Below are positions 6,734-16,527 of a DNA stretch of 64,000 nucleotides, piece after piece. The notes under the pieces were generated by a model that had not been told where the DNA came from, searched no databases, and was given only the letters and a program-made list of their open reading frames with translations. Made by a program: the position numbers and the translations under genes. Every line of letters begins with the position of its first letter. Positions within the stretch are counted from its first letter, which is position 1. The stretch is taken from assembly GCA_905215525.1 (NCBI GenBank), contig CAJMQJ010000005.1, positions 104,490 through 168,489 of the forward strand, in the 5' to 3' direction. This DNA is from an uncultured bacterium. Lineage in GTDB: Bacteria; Actinomycetota; Coriobacteriia; Coriobacteriales; Coriobacteriaceae.

Positions 6734-8164
6734 CTACTCGCCAAAGAACTCATTGATCTTCTGCTCGTCGACGCCAAAGAACCACGTCAGGACAAAGCCG
6801 GCGGCATAGGCAAGCAGCATAGCGGCAACGTAGCCGAGCTGCTGGCCAGGAACGACGATCAGCAGGCCAAACAGACCGGAAACGCCCTGAGAAACCGTGC
6901 CGATGTGAAGCAGCGCCGCGAGCGCGCCGCCAAATCCGGCACCCAGGCAGGCCGTCACAAACGGACGAACGAGCGGCAGCGTAACGGCATACATCAGAGG
7001 CTCGCCCACACCCAGGATTCCAACGGGAATGGACTCTGCGACGTACTTCTTGAGCTTGGCGTTCTTGGTCTTAAAGTACAGCGCCAGACCGGCACCGACC
7101 TGGCCGCCGCCAGCCATCATAAGGATGGGAAGCAGGTAATTGATACCCTTGGTAGCACCGTCGGGATCGTTGAGCATAGCGTGGATCGGCGTGAGCGCCT
7201 GATGCAGGCCGACGGAAACCAGCGGCAAGAAGCCTGCCGACAGGATATAGCCGCCCAGGACGCCCAGCTTCTCGAAGATAAAGGTCAAAACGCTAAAGAT
7301 GGCAGTCGTCAGCCATGCGCCAACCGGCTGGATGACGAGCATCAGAGCAAAGGCGCCGATGATGAGCACCAGCAGCGGGGACAAGAACGTGTCGAGTGCG
7401 TTGGGCATAACCTTGCGAATCTGACGCTCCATCCAGGCAAAAAATGCGCCAGCGATAAGAGCCGCGATCATGCCGCCCGCTGCGGGGTTGTACTGCGCAT
7501 TGGTGAGCGGCAGCAGAATGGCAGTGGCAGGATCAGCCGCGCCAGGCGCAAGCAGGGGCATGGCACTGTTGGCGATACACATCATGCCGGCGATGCCGCC
7601 CAGCGCAGCGGAGCCGCCAAACTCACGTGCCGCGTTATAGCCCACCAAGATGGGTAGATAGGCAAACAGGGCCCAGCCCATGGAACGAATGCCCTGGTAC
7701 CACCACTCGCCTGCAAGCGCGCCTGCCGTCGAGACGTTAATGACGTTGCAGATACCGTTGATGAGGCCAGCCGCAATGATGCCGGGAAGCAGGGCGACGA
7801 AGACATTGGAAATCTTCTTGAGGAAGGCCTGAACCGGCTTGGACTCGTACTTTGCCTTCTGCGCGGCCTTGTTTGTGGCCGCAGCGTCAACCACGCTCTC
7901 GTCGGCAACGCCTTTCGCAAGGCCGGTGAGCTTGGAGAACTCCTCGAGCACCTTATTCACCTTGCCCGGCCCCAGCACGATCTGCATCGTGTCGTCCTCG
8001 ACCAAGCCCATCACGCCGTCGAATGCCTCAATACCCTCCGTGTCGACGCTGCCCGTGTCTTTGACGGTCACGCGCAGGCGCGTCATGCACGCCGCGTTTG
8101 CGAGCACGTTGTCTTTACCGCCCAAAAGGTCCAGCAGCTTTTGAGCCAGCTCTTTGTTCGTCAT
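6734..8164 (-). CDS. murP: PTS EIIBC transporter, MurNAc-specific type (MurP)
   Basis: 476 aa. Residues 1-85 form an EIIB domain with the phosphorylated cysteine in NAACMTRLRVTV (Cys about 26); from residue 110 on there is a multi-span EIIC glucose-family channel (LLPGIIAAGLINGICNVINV, LPILVGYNAAREFGG, GVGEPLMYAV). No EIIA is fused or adjacent, as in E. coli MurP, which borrows a glucose-type EIIA. It would import and phosphorylate MurNAc or MurNAc-GlcNAc. ATG 8164 follows AAGGAGGAG. Substrate inferred from its place between murQ and mupG. Confidence 0.9.
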   Translation of the reverse strand: MTNKELAQKLLDLLGGKDNVLANAACMTRLRVTVKDTGSVDTEGIEAFDGVMGLVEDDTMQIVLGPGKVNKVLEEFSKLTGLAKGVADESVVDAAATNKAAQKAKYESKPVQAFLKKISNVFVALLPGIIAAGLINGICNVINVSTAGALAGEWWYQGIRSMGWALFAYLPILVGYNAAREFGGSAALGGIAGMMCIANSAMPLLAPGAADPATAILLPLTNAQYNPAAGGMIAALIAGAFFAWMERQIRKVMPNALDTFLSPLLVLIIGAFALMLVIQPVGAWLTTAIFSVLTFIFEKLGVLGGYILSAGFLPLVSVGLHQALTPIHAMLNDPDGATKGINYLLPILMMAGGGQVGAGLALYFKTKNAKLKKYVAESIPVGILGVGEPLMYAVTLPLVRPFVTACLGAGFGGALAALLHIGTVSQGVSGLFGLLIVVPGQQLGYVAAMLLAYAAGFVLTWFFGVDEQKINEFFGE

Positions 8165-8221
8165 AACTCCTCCTTGTATTGGGTATCTCGTCTGGATGTC
8201 ATATCAGCTCACGCCACGCAC

Positions 8222-9145
<924 letters not shown>

Positions 9146-9155
9146 TTCATTCACC

Positions 9156-10007
9156 TCATCTTTCCTGTTTCTCGATGTAGTTTTGCTTAATGACATGCGT
9201 CGCCCGTTCGTAGTCGCTGGCAACGTAAGCAGCGTACAGGGCATCGACAACCATAAGCTGGGCCATACGCGAAGCCATGGCACCGCTGCGGACCAAGGGT
9301 TCACTCGCGGCGACGCCGAGCACGGCATCGGCCACGGTGGCAAGCTTGGATGATCCATCTACTTTGGTAACGGCCACAACGGGACAGTTGTGACGTTGAG
9401 CCTCGGCGGTGCAGTCCAGCACCTCTTGCGTCAAGCCCGAGTAGCTAAAGGCGATCGCCATATCGCCCTCATGCATGTTCTTGGCACACAAGAGCTGATC
9501 ATGCCAGTCGTCGTACAGATGGCACTCTTTGTCGACACGCATGAGCTTTTGCGCCAGATCGTGCGCGACCAAACGAGAGGCACCGATACCGAACAGATTG
9601 ACCGCGCGTGCCCGCTTAAGATAGGCCGCACATCGCTCCAAGACAGTGTAATCGAGCGTTCGCGCCGTCGCTTCGATCGTGCGCACGTTGCTTTTCATCA
9701 CCTTCCCCACGATACGTTCGACGCTGTCATCCATGGAGATGTCCTCGAGGGCAACGTCTTTCTTGTCACCCAAGAGCGCCAGCTCGGCAATCAGTTCGCG
9801 CTGGAACTCCTTGTAGCCCGCAAAACCCAAGCGCTTGCAAAAGCGCAAAATGCTCGAGGGCGAGGAGAACGTGGCATCGGCAAGACCGCGGACGGAAAGC
9901 CCGACCACCTCGTGCGGATGAGCGCTTACATATGCGATGACATTGCGTTCCGCCGGGCTCGCGCTGAGCTCACGCTCGCGAAGCCGCAAAAGCAATCCGT
10001 TTGCCAT
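9156..10007 (-). CDS. murR: RpiR-family transcriptional regulator (MurR-like)
   Basis: 283 aa: an N-terminal RpiR helix-turn-helix (ADATFSSPSSILRFCKRLGF, about residues 40-60) and a C-terminal SIS sugar-phosphate domain (NLFGIGASRLVAHDLAQKL, FSYSGLTQEV, VAVTKVDGSSKLA). It leads the MurNAc operon, so MurNAc-6-phosphate is the likely effector. In E. coli MurR is divergent and represses; here it is co-directional and would be autoregulated. ATG 10007 sits 8 nt after GGAGG; the GTG three codons earlier would overlap that site. Confidence 0.9.
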   Translation of the reverse strand: MANGLLLRLRERELSASPAERNVIAYVSAHPHEVVGLSVRGLADATFSSPSSILRFCKRLGFAGYKEFQRELIAELALLGDKKDVALEDISMDDSVERIVGKVMKSNVRTIEATARTLDYTVLERCAAYLKRARAVNLFGIGASRLVAHDLAQKLMRVDKECHLYDDWHDQLLCAKNMHEGDMAIAFSYSGLTQEVLDCTAEAQRHNCPVVAVTKVDGSSKLATVADAVLGVAASEPLVRSGAMASRMAQLMVVDALYAAYVASDYERATHVIKQNYIEKQER

Positions 10008-10041
10008 CTCAAACACCTCCGTTGAGAAGAATTAAAGACCA

Positions 10042-10054
10042 ACGAACGATTCGT
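10042..10054. promoter_or_regulatory. Possible MurR operator
   Basis: ACGAA-CGA-TTCGT, a perfect 5-bp inverted repeat 35 nt before murR. A wider pair CGGTAC/GTACCG lies just upstream (about 10053-10080). Position in the leader of an autoregulated operon suggests an operator; no experimental site is known to me for this clade. Confidence 0.35.
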
Positions 10055-10103
10055 ACCGGATACAAACAGCTTTTACGGTACATTGTGCCGCATCGTGGCG
10101 CAC

Positions 10104-10130
10104 AAAGGGCGAGCGTTCTACCGCTCGCCC
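10104..10130 (-). terminator. Terminator after VanZ-like gene
   Basis: Perfect 9-bp stem GGGCGAGCG/CGCTCGCCC (10107-10115 with 10122-10130) followed on the minus strand by TTTG. The rest of 10008-10211 is the murR leader. Confidence 0.6.
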
Positions 10131-10211
10131 CTCAAATCCGACCGCTCGGAAATACGCGCGACACAAAATAATTCAACAAGGTCGCATGATCAGAAACGGG
10201 TTTGTTACCGG

Positions 10212-10793
10212 CTAGCGCCTCGCATGGGCGCCGATCGGCCGAGTCGCATAGTGCACCAACGCCGCTGCCAGCAATACCAGCAGCATCGCGGTGACATAGC
10301 CCGCAGCATCGAATCCTAAGTCGATAACGTCGAAATGCCTGCCGGGAACAAAGATCTTATGCACCTGATCGCCAACGGAGCAGACGGCACAAAAGAGCAA
10401 CACGGGCACGCAACGGGAGCATACGCTCCACGGACGCCCGGAAAAGCAAACCACGACCACCGAGGCGAACAATCCGACGAAGAAAAACTCTACGGTATGG
10501 GCAACGCGACGGACGTTCGTGCCCACCCACATGCGAATGGAAGCAAGTCGGCCAGACCGTACATTCGAGGCAGCCGAATCGGTGCCCCCGGTCATTCCGC
10601 TCTCCATCTGAGCTTCACCCGTGGCATCGGCAGCCTGTACGCCCGTAGCTTGACCCTCCACCACACGCGCGGTGGACTCGCTCAGCAACGACGTCTCCAC
10701 CGCATTTTGCTCCGTCAGCACCCAGATGCCCGTCAGCGTTGCAGCGAACAGAACGATCGCGGTCCATCCGATTATTTGTTTTACGCGCGCCAA
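10212..10793 (-). CDS. VanZ-like membrane protein
   Basis: 193 aa with about four hydrophobic spans: one near the N-terminus (IIGWTAIVLFAATLTGIWVL), a polar Gln/Glu/Thr-rich loop, then HTVEFFFVGLFASVVVVCF and a C-terminal hairpin. The RRVAHTVEFF segment and the later FVPGRHFDVIDLGFDAAGY match the VanZ family pattern (His in TM2, PxR...D). Start is TTG 10793, seven nt after GGAGG; the longer frame to 10952 runs into the recombinase gene. VanZ proteins are linked to cell-envelope processes; a direct glycopeptide-resistance role is not implied. Confidence 0.75.
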   Translation of the reverse strand: MARVKQIIGWTAIVLFAATLTGIWVLTEQNAVETSLLSESTARVVEGQATGVQAADATGEAQMESGMTGGTDSAASNVRSGRLASIRMWVGTNVRRVAHTVEFFFVGLFASVVVVCFSGRPWSVCSRCVPVLLFCAVCSVGDQVHKIFVPGRHFDVIDLGFDAAGYVTAMLLVLLAAALVHYATRPIGAHARR

Positions 10794-10897
10794 GGGCCTA
10801 CCTCCTTTTTTGAATATCAGCGAGTGTAGCCCCAAATGACATCGCCACCGTATCAAAATTTGAATCGCAACAGGAAGCGACAAAGCGACGCAAACCC

Positions 10898-11503
10898 CTA
10901 CCCCGCCTCGCGCATCCAGCGATCGAACGTCCCCACGCACACGCCCAGGCACTTTGCTGCCTGGCTGCGGGTAATATCGCCTGCCTCATAGCTATCGCGT
11001 ACCAGCTCAAACTGAGGAGGGCACGGCTTGCGAGGTCGACCGAAACGGACCCCTCGCGCCCGCGCCGCTGCAATCCCCTCCGCCTGGCGCCGATGAATAT
11101 TCTCGCGCTCCACCTGCGCCACGTAGCTCAGCAGTTGTAGCACAATATCGGCAATCAGGGTATTGGTCACATCCGGCGCGCCGCTGGCCCTGACGCGCGT
11201 GTCAAGCAATGGCATGTCCAACACCACAATGGCAACCCCGAGCTCCTTGGTAATGCGTCGCCATTCCTCAAGAATCTCGGAGTAATTACGGCCAAGTCGG
11301 TCGATAGAAAGCACCACCAGCACGTCCCCGTCTCCCAGGATGTGCAGCAGCTCGCGATACCGCGGGCGATCGAAGTCCTTGCCGCTCGCATGGTCGGCAT
11401 AAATATTCGCCGAGCCCACGACATAGGCGCCCAGCGCATCCAGCTGCCGATTTAGATTCTGATCGCGCGAACTCACCCGCGCATAACCGTACACCGTCGC
11501 CAT
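10898..11503 (-). CDS. Small serine recombinase (resolvase/invertase family)
   Basis: 201 aa. The N-terminal catalytic domain starts YGYARVSSRDQNLNRQ, with nucleophile Ser11, followed by ADHASGKDFDRPRY and VLSIDRLGRNYSEI (the arginines of the active site). A long E helix leads to a C-terminal helix-turn-helix (ITRSQAAKCLGVCVGTFDRW). Size fits a DNA invertase or resolvase. No partner transposase, target gene inversion site or toxin-antitoxin is next to it. It follows rnr on the same strand, but a repeat element of family C lies directly before its start. Confidence 0.9.
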   Translation of the reverse strand: MATVYGYARVSSRDQNLNRQLDALGAYVVGSANIYADHASGKDFDRPRYRELLHILGDGDVLVVLSIDRLGRNYSEILEEWRRITKELGVAIVVLDMPLLDTRVRASGAPDVTNTLIADIVLQLLSYVAQVERENIHRRQAEGIAAARARGVRFGRPRKPCPPQFELVRDSYEAGDITRSQAAKCLGVCVGTFDRWMREAG

Positions 11504-11522
11504 CTCATCCCCGCTTTCTTGT

Positions 11523-11562
11523 AAACCTGCCAAAAAGGGACAGGTTTATTTTGGTAGGATTT
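11523..11562. repeat. Repeat family C, copy 1 (imperfect inverted repeat)
   Basis: Arms AAACCTGCCAAAA (11523-11535) and TTTTGGTAGGATTT (11549-11562) flank GGGACAGGTTTA. A similar element is found at 23617-23654. It sits 20 nt before the serine recombinase start. Confidence 0.65.
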
Positions 11563-11623
11563 ACCTCTCCAATAGCAGGTAAGCGGGCGGCCGAGCAGAC
11601 GGCAAGGTAGCCATGATCCAAAT

Positions 11624-11655
11624 GCGGAGGGCGGCCCCGAAAGGCCGCCCTCCGC
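11624..11655 (-). terminator. Strong hairpin after rnr
   Basis: Perfect 13-bp stem (11624-11636 with 11643-11655) around a 6-nt loop, starting 25 nt past the rnr stop. It lacks a T-run on the minus strand, so it may act as an RNA 3'-end stabiliser as well as a terminator. Confidence 0.65.
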
Positions 11656-11680
11656 CCCCACACCATGAGTCGGGATTTGG

Positions 11681-13816
11681 CTAATGGATAAGCTTAAAGT
11701 CCAAGTGCCCACGCGTGGTATTGACGCGCGAGACCTCGATAATCACGCGCTGGCCCAGTTCATAGCGAGTCCCCGTGTCGGCACCTGTGAGCGTGAGCGC
11801 ATCCTCGTCGAACTCGAACCACTCGTTGCCCAGGCTCTTGATCGAAACCAAGCCTTCGACCTGCGTCAGGTCCAAGCGCACAAAGAGGCCCATGCTGCTA
11901 ACCCACGAGACGGATCCGGCATAGCGCTCGCCCAGACGGTCCTCATAGTACTGGGCAATCTTGATCTTTTGCGTCGCATGGCTGGCGGCATCGGCCGCAC
12001 GCTCGGCATCGCTGCATGCGCGGCAGATCTGCGGCAGAATGCGCGGCAGCGACTCGCGCCCCTTGCCGATCAGCCGCGGCGTACGGACCAAGGCGTCCTT
12101 GCCGCCGAGCTGCTCATAGGCCAACTGCAGTTTGAGCACGCGGTGCACCACCAGATCGGGGTAGCGACGGATGGGACTCGTAAAGTGACAGTAGCACGGC
12201 GCGGCGAGCGCAAAGTGGCCCTCGTTGCGCGGCTTGTACAGTGCGCGCTGCATGCTGCGCAGAAGCAGCGTGTTGACGAGCGGTGCGTTGGCCGTACCGG
12301 CGGCAGCATCAACTGCAGCCTGTAGCTCATCGGGACTCCCCAGGGCGATACCGGCAGCACGGCGATCGTCGATGATGCCCAGCTGCGCCAGCGCAACGGC
12401 GGCACCGTGCAGGCTATCGGGGCTCGGATCCTCATGCACGCGATAGCAGGCCTCGATATCACGGTCTGCCAGCCACTCTGCAACGCACTCGTTGGCGAGT
12501 AGCATGGCTTCCTCGATAAGCGACGTGGCACACGAACGCTCGCGCGCCACAATCTGCACGGGTACTCCGTCCTCATCCAATAGAGCGCGAATCTCGGCCG
12601 TGTCAAAATCGACTGAGCCGCGGGCGCGACGAATACGACGGCGAAGTTTGGCGAGTTCGTTGGCGGCGACAAGAAAATCGCCGAGGTCGACGTTGTAGCC
12701 GCGGGCGGCCTCCTCGCACGCAAGACCGCGCTCAAGCGCTTCCTCGCGCGAGACCTCAGCAGCCGCAACATCCTCAGCGGCGCCTTCCAGCACCGAATAC
12801 TCAACCGCGCCGGCACGCACCAGCAGCGCCTCGGCGCCGTCATAGTCCATACGCACACGCGAGCGAATCACGCTGGGGTACGGATCGTAATGCCGCACGC
12901 GACCCTGCGCATCGAGCTCAATGTCAACGGTAAACGCAAGACGGCCCTCGTCAGGGCGAAGCGAGCACAGGTCACAGGACAGGCGTTCGGGCAGCATGGG
13001 AAGCACGCGATCGGCCAGATACACCGATGTCGTGCGATGGCGAGCCTCAAGATCGATATGTCCGTCCCAAGCCACATAGTGAGAAACGTCAGCGATATGC
13101 ACACCCAGTCTGTAGCCACCCTCGGGCGTGCGCTCAAGCGAAATGGCATCGTCAAAGTCGCGCGCGTCGACCGGGTCGATCGTGATGACAAAACGGTCGC
13201 GCAGATCGCGGCGGAGCGGGTCCTTAAGCGCCGCGGACACATCGAGCGAAAGCCCCTCGGCCTCGTCCAGCGCGGCCTCGGGATAGCTATCGGTATAGCC
13301 GTAACGCGCCATCACATATTGAACGCCCAAATCGGGCGCGTCATCTCCGCCAATGCGGCGTTCGATCGTCACGGTGCCCGATTCCAGGCGCGTCGGGTAG
13401 GTCAAAATGCGCGCGACAACGGCATCACCCGGGTGGACGCCCAGACGATTCGCCGAGGCATCCTCGGGCAGAATGAAGAAGTCGGCCTTCAGGCGCGAAT
13501 CGAGTGGCTCGATCACACCGAGCGGTCCAGCGGTCTGGTACGTACCCACCACGCTTATGGCTGCGCGCTCAACCACGCCTTCGATCACGGCGCGCCGCTC
13601 ACCGTGCGGGCTGTTCTTAATGCTCACGGCAACGGTATCGCCATCCATGATCTCGCGCTTACCGCGGCCCATGACCTTGTAGTCGCCGCTCTCGGTTATG
13701 ACATAGGCGCCATGCTCATGGAGCTGCACGCGCCCGGTCAGGCTCGGACGGCGTTCGCTGCGCACCGGCCCGCGCTTATTGCGAGCTCCACGCTTATGCT
13801 TGTTATTGCGCCCCAT
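11681..13816 (-). CDS. rnr: Ribonuclease R (RNB family 3'-5' exoribonuclease)
   Basis: 711 aa. Order: basic N-terminus, cold-shock/OB domains, RNB catalytic domain, S1 domain (about residues 632-711). The catalytic acidic cluster DPVDARDFDDAI is near residues 210-222 and the substrate-channel motif SPIRRYPDLVVHR near 545. It degrades structured RNA, including tmRNA-tagged mRNAs together with SmpB. ATG 13816 has GGAGG 6 nt upstream. In many bacteria rnr and smpB are neighbours; here about 8.5 kb of other genes separates them. Confidence 0.96.
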   Translation of the reverse strand: MGRNNKHKRGARNKRGPVRSERRPSLTGRVQLHEHGAYVITESGDYKVMGRGKREIMDGDTVAVSIKNSPHGERRAVIEGVVERAAISVVGTYQTAGPLGVIEPLDSRLKADFFILPEDASANRLGVHPGDAVVARILTYPTRLESGTVTIERRIGGDDAPDLGVQYVMARYGYTDSYPEAALDEAEGLSLDVSAALKDPLRRDLRDRFVITIDPVDARDFDDAISLERTPEGGYRLGVHIADVSHYVAWDGHIDLEARHRTTSVYLADRVLPMLPERLSCDLCSLRPDEGRLAFTVDIELDAQGRVRHYDPYPSVIRSRVRMDYDGAEALLVRAGAVEYSVLEGAAEDVAAAEVSREEALERGLACEEAARGYNVDLGDFLVAANELAKLRRRIRRARGSVDFDTAEIRALLDEDGVPVQIVARERSCATSLIEEAMLLANECVAEWLADRDIEACYRVHEDPSPDSLHGAAVALAQLGIIDDRRAAGIALGSPDELQAAVDAAAGTANAPLVNTLLLRSMQRALYKPRNEGHFALAAPCYCHFTSPIRRYPDLVVHRVLKLQLAYEQLGGKDALVRTPRLIGKGRESLPRILPQICRACSDAERAADAASHATQKIKIAQYYEDRLGERYAGSVSWVSSMGLFVRLDLTQVEGLVSIKSLGNEWFEFDEDALTLTGADTGTRYELGQRVIIEVSRVNTTRGHLDFKLIH

Positions 13817-13893
13817 GGCGCCTCCTTGCTATCGATGACGAACTCCAAAGAGTCTACCCAAATGATTCGCTTTCCTGCCGTTCCCTTGGGATC

Positions 13894-13928
13894 AAAAAAC
13901 GGGCCGCCCCATAAGAGACGACCCGTTG
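13894..13928 (-). terminator. Terminator after ftsX
   Basis: Stem AACGGGTCGTCTC/GGGGCGGCCCGTT with a few mismatches, followed on the minus strand by TTTTTT. Separates ftsEX from rnr. Confidence 0.8.
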
Positions 13929-13951
13929 GAAGGGATGAATTCCAGGCATGC

Positions 13952-14872
13952 CTACACGCGCAGGTAGCGGCGCATGGCTATGGCAGAACCAAAGAGACCG
14001 ATAATCACACCGACCAGAATCAGCGCAGCATAGGTCACCAGGTAGTACTGCATCGGCAGGGCAAACGACATCCAGCCGATGCTCTCCTGCAAACGCGGAA
14101 TCATCAGATTGCGCAGCAGCTCCAGAACGCCGATGGAAAGCAGCGAGCCCAAAATGGCCTGCAGTACGCCCTCGGTGATAAACGGGCCGCGAATGAAGCC
14201 GTTGCTGGCGCCGACCAGACGCATAATCGCAATCTCACGACGACGCGCCGTGATGGACAGGCGAATCGTGTTGTTGATGAAGATGAATGCGATAAAGGTC
14301 AGAAGGCCAACGAGCACCACGGCGGCGATGCGGATGTAGTTGGTCACCTGGAACAGGCGGCTCACTTCCTCCTGGCCGTACAGCACGCTCGCGTTGACGT
14401 CGCCGTCATCCGCGATCTTCTGGAAGTCGGCGTTCTTCTTGAGCTTCTCTGCCGTGCTCTCGACCTTGGACGGATCGTCCATCTCAATTGCAAACGAAGC
14501 CGGCAGCGGGTTCTGGCCATCGAGCGCGCTCATGGTGGCGTCGGCGTTGCCCGACATCTTGCTCGTATACTCGGCCAGCGCGTCGTCCTTGTCCTTATAG
14601 GTCACGGACTTGACGTTATTCCACGTCTTAAGCTCGGCCTCAAAAGCCTGAACATCGGCCTGATCGGCGTCATCGCTAATGAACGCGTTGATGACAACCT
14701 GATCCTCGACGGTGCCGATCACGGAGTTCAGCATCGCGGAGCCCATGATGAACAGGCCGATGATAAACAGCGAAAGGAAGATCGTGATGACGGCGCCGAG
14801 CGAGGTAGTCCAGTTACGGAAGAAGTGACTGATTGCCTCTTTGAAGGAGTAGCCCACGTTAGTTGGTGCCAT
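13952..14872 (-). CDS. ftsX: Cell-division ABC transporter-like permease FtsX
   Basis: 306 aa with the FtsX topology: a first span at about residues 22-45 (ITIFLSLFIIGLFIMG), an extracytoplasmic domain of roughly 120 residues, and three C-terminal spans (YIRIAAVVLVGLLTFIAFIF; ILGSLLSIGVLELL; YAALILVGVIIGLFGSAIA). The cytoplasmic coupling stretch NNTIRLSITARRREIAIMRLVGA contacts FtsE. Together they activate peptidoglycan hydrolases at the septum. The start overlaps the ftsE stop by 14 bp, so the two are translationally coupled. Confidence 0.95.
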   Translation of the reverse strand: MAPTNVGYSFKEAISHFFRNWTTSLGAVITIFLSLFIIGLFIMGSAMLNSVIGTVEDQVVINAFISDDADQADVQAFEAELKTWNNVKSVTYKDKDDALAEYTSKMSGNADATMSALDGQNPLPASFAIEMDDPSKVESTAEKLKKNADFQKIADDGDVNASVLYGQEEVSRLFQVTNYIRIAAVVLVGLLTFIAFIFINNTIRLSITARRREIAIMRLVGASNGFIRGPFITEGVLQAILGSLLSIGVLELLRNLMIPRLQESIGWMSFALPMQYYLVTYAALILVGVIIGLFGSAIAMRRYLRV

Positions 14873-16079
14873 AGTTGCCGTAACCTCCCCTCTCCTGGTC
14901 GCGGATAACGTGGCCGCCCTCGAGGGCGATCACGCGACGGTGCATGCTATCGACCATCTCGCGGTCGTGCGTGGCGACGATCACGGTGGTGCCGGTGCGG
15001 TTAATGCGCTCGAGCAGCTTCATGATGCCCAGCGAAATCGCCGGGTCGAGGTTGCCCGTGGGCTCGTCACAGATCAAAAGCGGCGGGCGGTTGACCATGG
15101 CGCGGGCAACGGCGACGCGCTGCTGCTCGCCACCGGAAAGCTGGTCGGGCAGCGAGTCCATCTGATCGGCCAGACCGACCAGACGCAGCACCTCGGGCAC
15201 CTGGCTGCGAATGACGCCCTTGGGCTTGCCGATGCACTGCAGGGCAAACGCCACGTTTTCGTAGGCGGTCTTTTGCGGCAGAAGCTTAAAGTCCTGGAAC
15301 ACGGCGCCAATCTGGCGGCGCAGGAACGGAACCTTGCGGTTCTTGATCTTCATGAGGTCCTGACCGGCAACCAAGATGCGGCCGCTCGTCGGCTTGACGT
15401 CGCGGTTGAGCGTCGACAGCAGCGTGGTCTTACCCGAGCCGGAATGACCGACCAGGAAGACGAACTCGCCCGGATAGATCTCGATGTTGATGTCGTCGAG
15501 TGCAGGCTTGTTGGGCTGTGCCGGATAGATCTTGGTGACATGCTCCATAAGGATGACGGGCTCGACACCGGCCTGCTTGGCCATCTTCTTGCGGCTGGCC
15601 TGCGGATCGATGGGCGCAAACACCGACGTAAAATCGGGGTTGTTGAGCGCGTTATCGAGGCTTGCGACCTCGGCTGCCTGATCGCTCTCGACCACCGGGG
15701 CAGCAGGCTGCGTGGGATCGGGAATAGCGGCAAAGAGACCGGACTGCGCAGGCTGAGGAACCGGCGTCGCAGGGGCCATGGGGTCGGGAATGCCGGCCAT
15801 GGTAGGCTGCGGCGCGGCGGCACCAGCCTGAGGCTGCTCCACGCGAGCGGTCACGGCCTGAACGGGCTCAAAACCCGCCGTGCCGGAAAGCGCGACATCG
15901 CTGGTGGGATTGTAGGCAAAGGGATCGGATGCCGGCTGTGCCTGATCTGCCGGCTGAGTGGGGGCCTGAGCAACAGGCTGGCCCTCTGAATCCGGAGTGG
16001 CGAAACGACTGCCCTGGACGCCTGTCTGCGTCTTGGGGGCATCATCGCCCGCACCGGAGGTACGGAAGTGGTTACCCAC
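14859..16079 (-). CDS. ftsE: FtsE ATPase with a long disordered N-terminal extension
   Basis: 406 aa, against about 220-230 for usual FtsE. The ABC domain spans about residues 175-395: Walker A GHSGSGKTT, signature LSGGEQQR, Walker B LLICDEPTGNLD, and H-loop ATHD. The first roughly 165 residues are Pro/Ala/Gln-rich and low in order, with repeated IPDP motifs, and end in a basic patch SRKKMAK. The start is GTG 16079 with AAGGAG 5 nt before it; an internal ATG at Met165 has no good binding site, so the extension looks translated. Works with FtsX at the division site. Confidence 0.93.
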   Translation of the reverse strand: MGNHFRTSGAGDDAPKTQTGVQGSRFATPDSEGQPVAQAPTQPADQAQPASDPFAYNPTSDVALSGTAGFEPVQAVTARVEQPQAGAAAPQPTMAGIPDPMAPATPVPQPAQSGLFAAIPDPTQPAAPVVESDQAAEVASLDNALNNPDFTSVFAPIDPQASRKKMAKQAGVEPVILMEHVTKIYPAQPNKPALDDINIEIYPGEFVFLVGHSGSGKTTLLSTLNRDVKPTSGRILVAGQDLMKIKNRKVPFLRRQIGAVFQDFKLLPQKTAYENVAFALQCIGKPKGVIRSQVPEVLRLVGLADQMDSLPDQLSGGEQQRVAVARAMVNRPPLLICDEPTGNLDPAISLGIMKLLERINRTGTTVIVATHDREMVDSMHRRVIALEGGHVIRDQERGGYGNYGTN

Positions 16080-16185
16080 TGGTGCTCCTTATCGTCGTGC
16101 GTTTAAACTACATGAGCGCTTTGTATTTTAGCAGCATTAGCTTTACTGCACATAAGAAGCATGGCGGGGTTTGGTCCCACCGGCT

Positions 16186-16300
16186 GCGCACAGGGTTACC
16201 TCCCAAATCGTCCTCGGACATGTCGGCGCCCCCGCTGCGCGCTTCGCGCTGCGGGGGCGCCTCCGTCCTGCGGAAAGATTTGGGAGGTAACCCTGTGCGC
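16186..16300. repeat. 115-bp nested palindrome
   Basis: Outer arms 16186-16209 and 16277-16300 are a perfect 24-bp inverted repeat. An inner GC-rich palindrome (GGCGCCCCCGC with GCGGGGGCGCC, about 16225-16261) nests inside. It fills the gap between the transketolase genes and ftsE and encodes no convincing protein. Confidence 0.85.
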
Positions 16301-16441
16301 GGCCTGCGGCTACTATGGGGTCGCCGCGTGATCTTGGGGTGCTGCACATACAAAGTTGGGAGGGCTGAATTACACGTTGCCGTACTGGGCCCTTTTCCCG
16401 AAGAAGGCCTTGCTTGATGCGGCACTGATTTTGCTGAAATA

Positions 16442-16479
16442 TAAAAACAGGGGCGTCCTCTTTTTGAGGGCGTCCCTGT
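16442..16479 (-). terminator. Terminator after the transketolase pair
   Basis: 14-bp stem with one mismatch (16466-16479 with 16447-16460), loop of five, then TTTTT on the minus strand; about 50 nt past the stop of the C-terminal transketolase subunit. Confidence 0.85.
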
Positions 16480-16527
16480 CTACGTCTATTTGCTATTGGC
16501 TTGTGGCCGATTTGAGCGGTGGTTGCT

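Noticed and set aside
10212..10793. VanZ-like protein as glycopeptide resistance
   Set aside because: No van ligase or regulatory genes are nearby; VanZ-family proteins are widespread in susceptible bacteria.
12890..14908. 672-codon + strand frame over rnr and ftsX
   Set aside because: Shadow of two well-identified genes on the other strand.
16108..16425. Overlapping small frames in 16.1-16.4 kb on both strands
   Set aside because: They come from a 115-bp palindrome and carry no protein family pattern.
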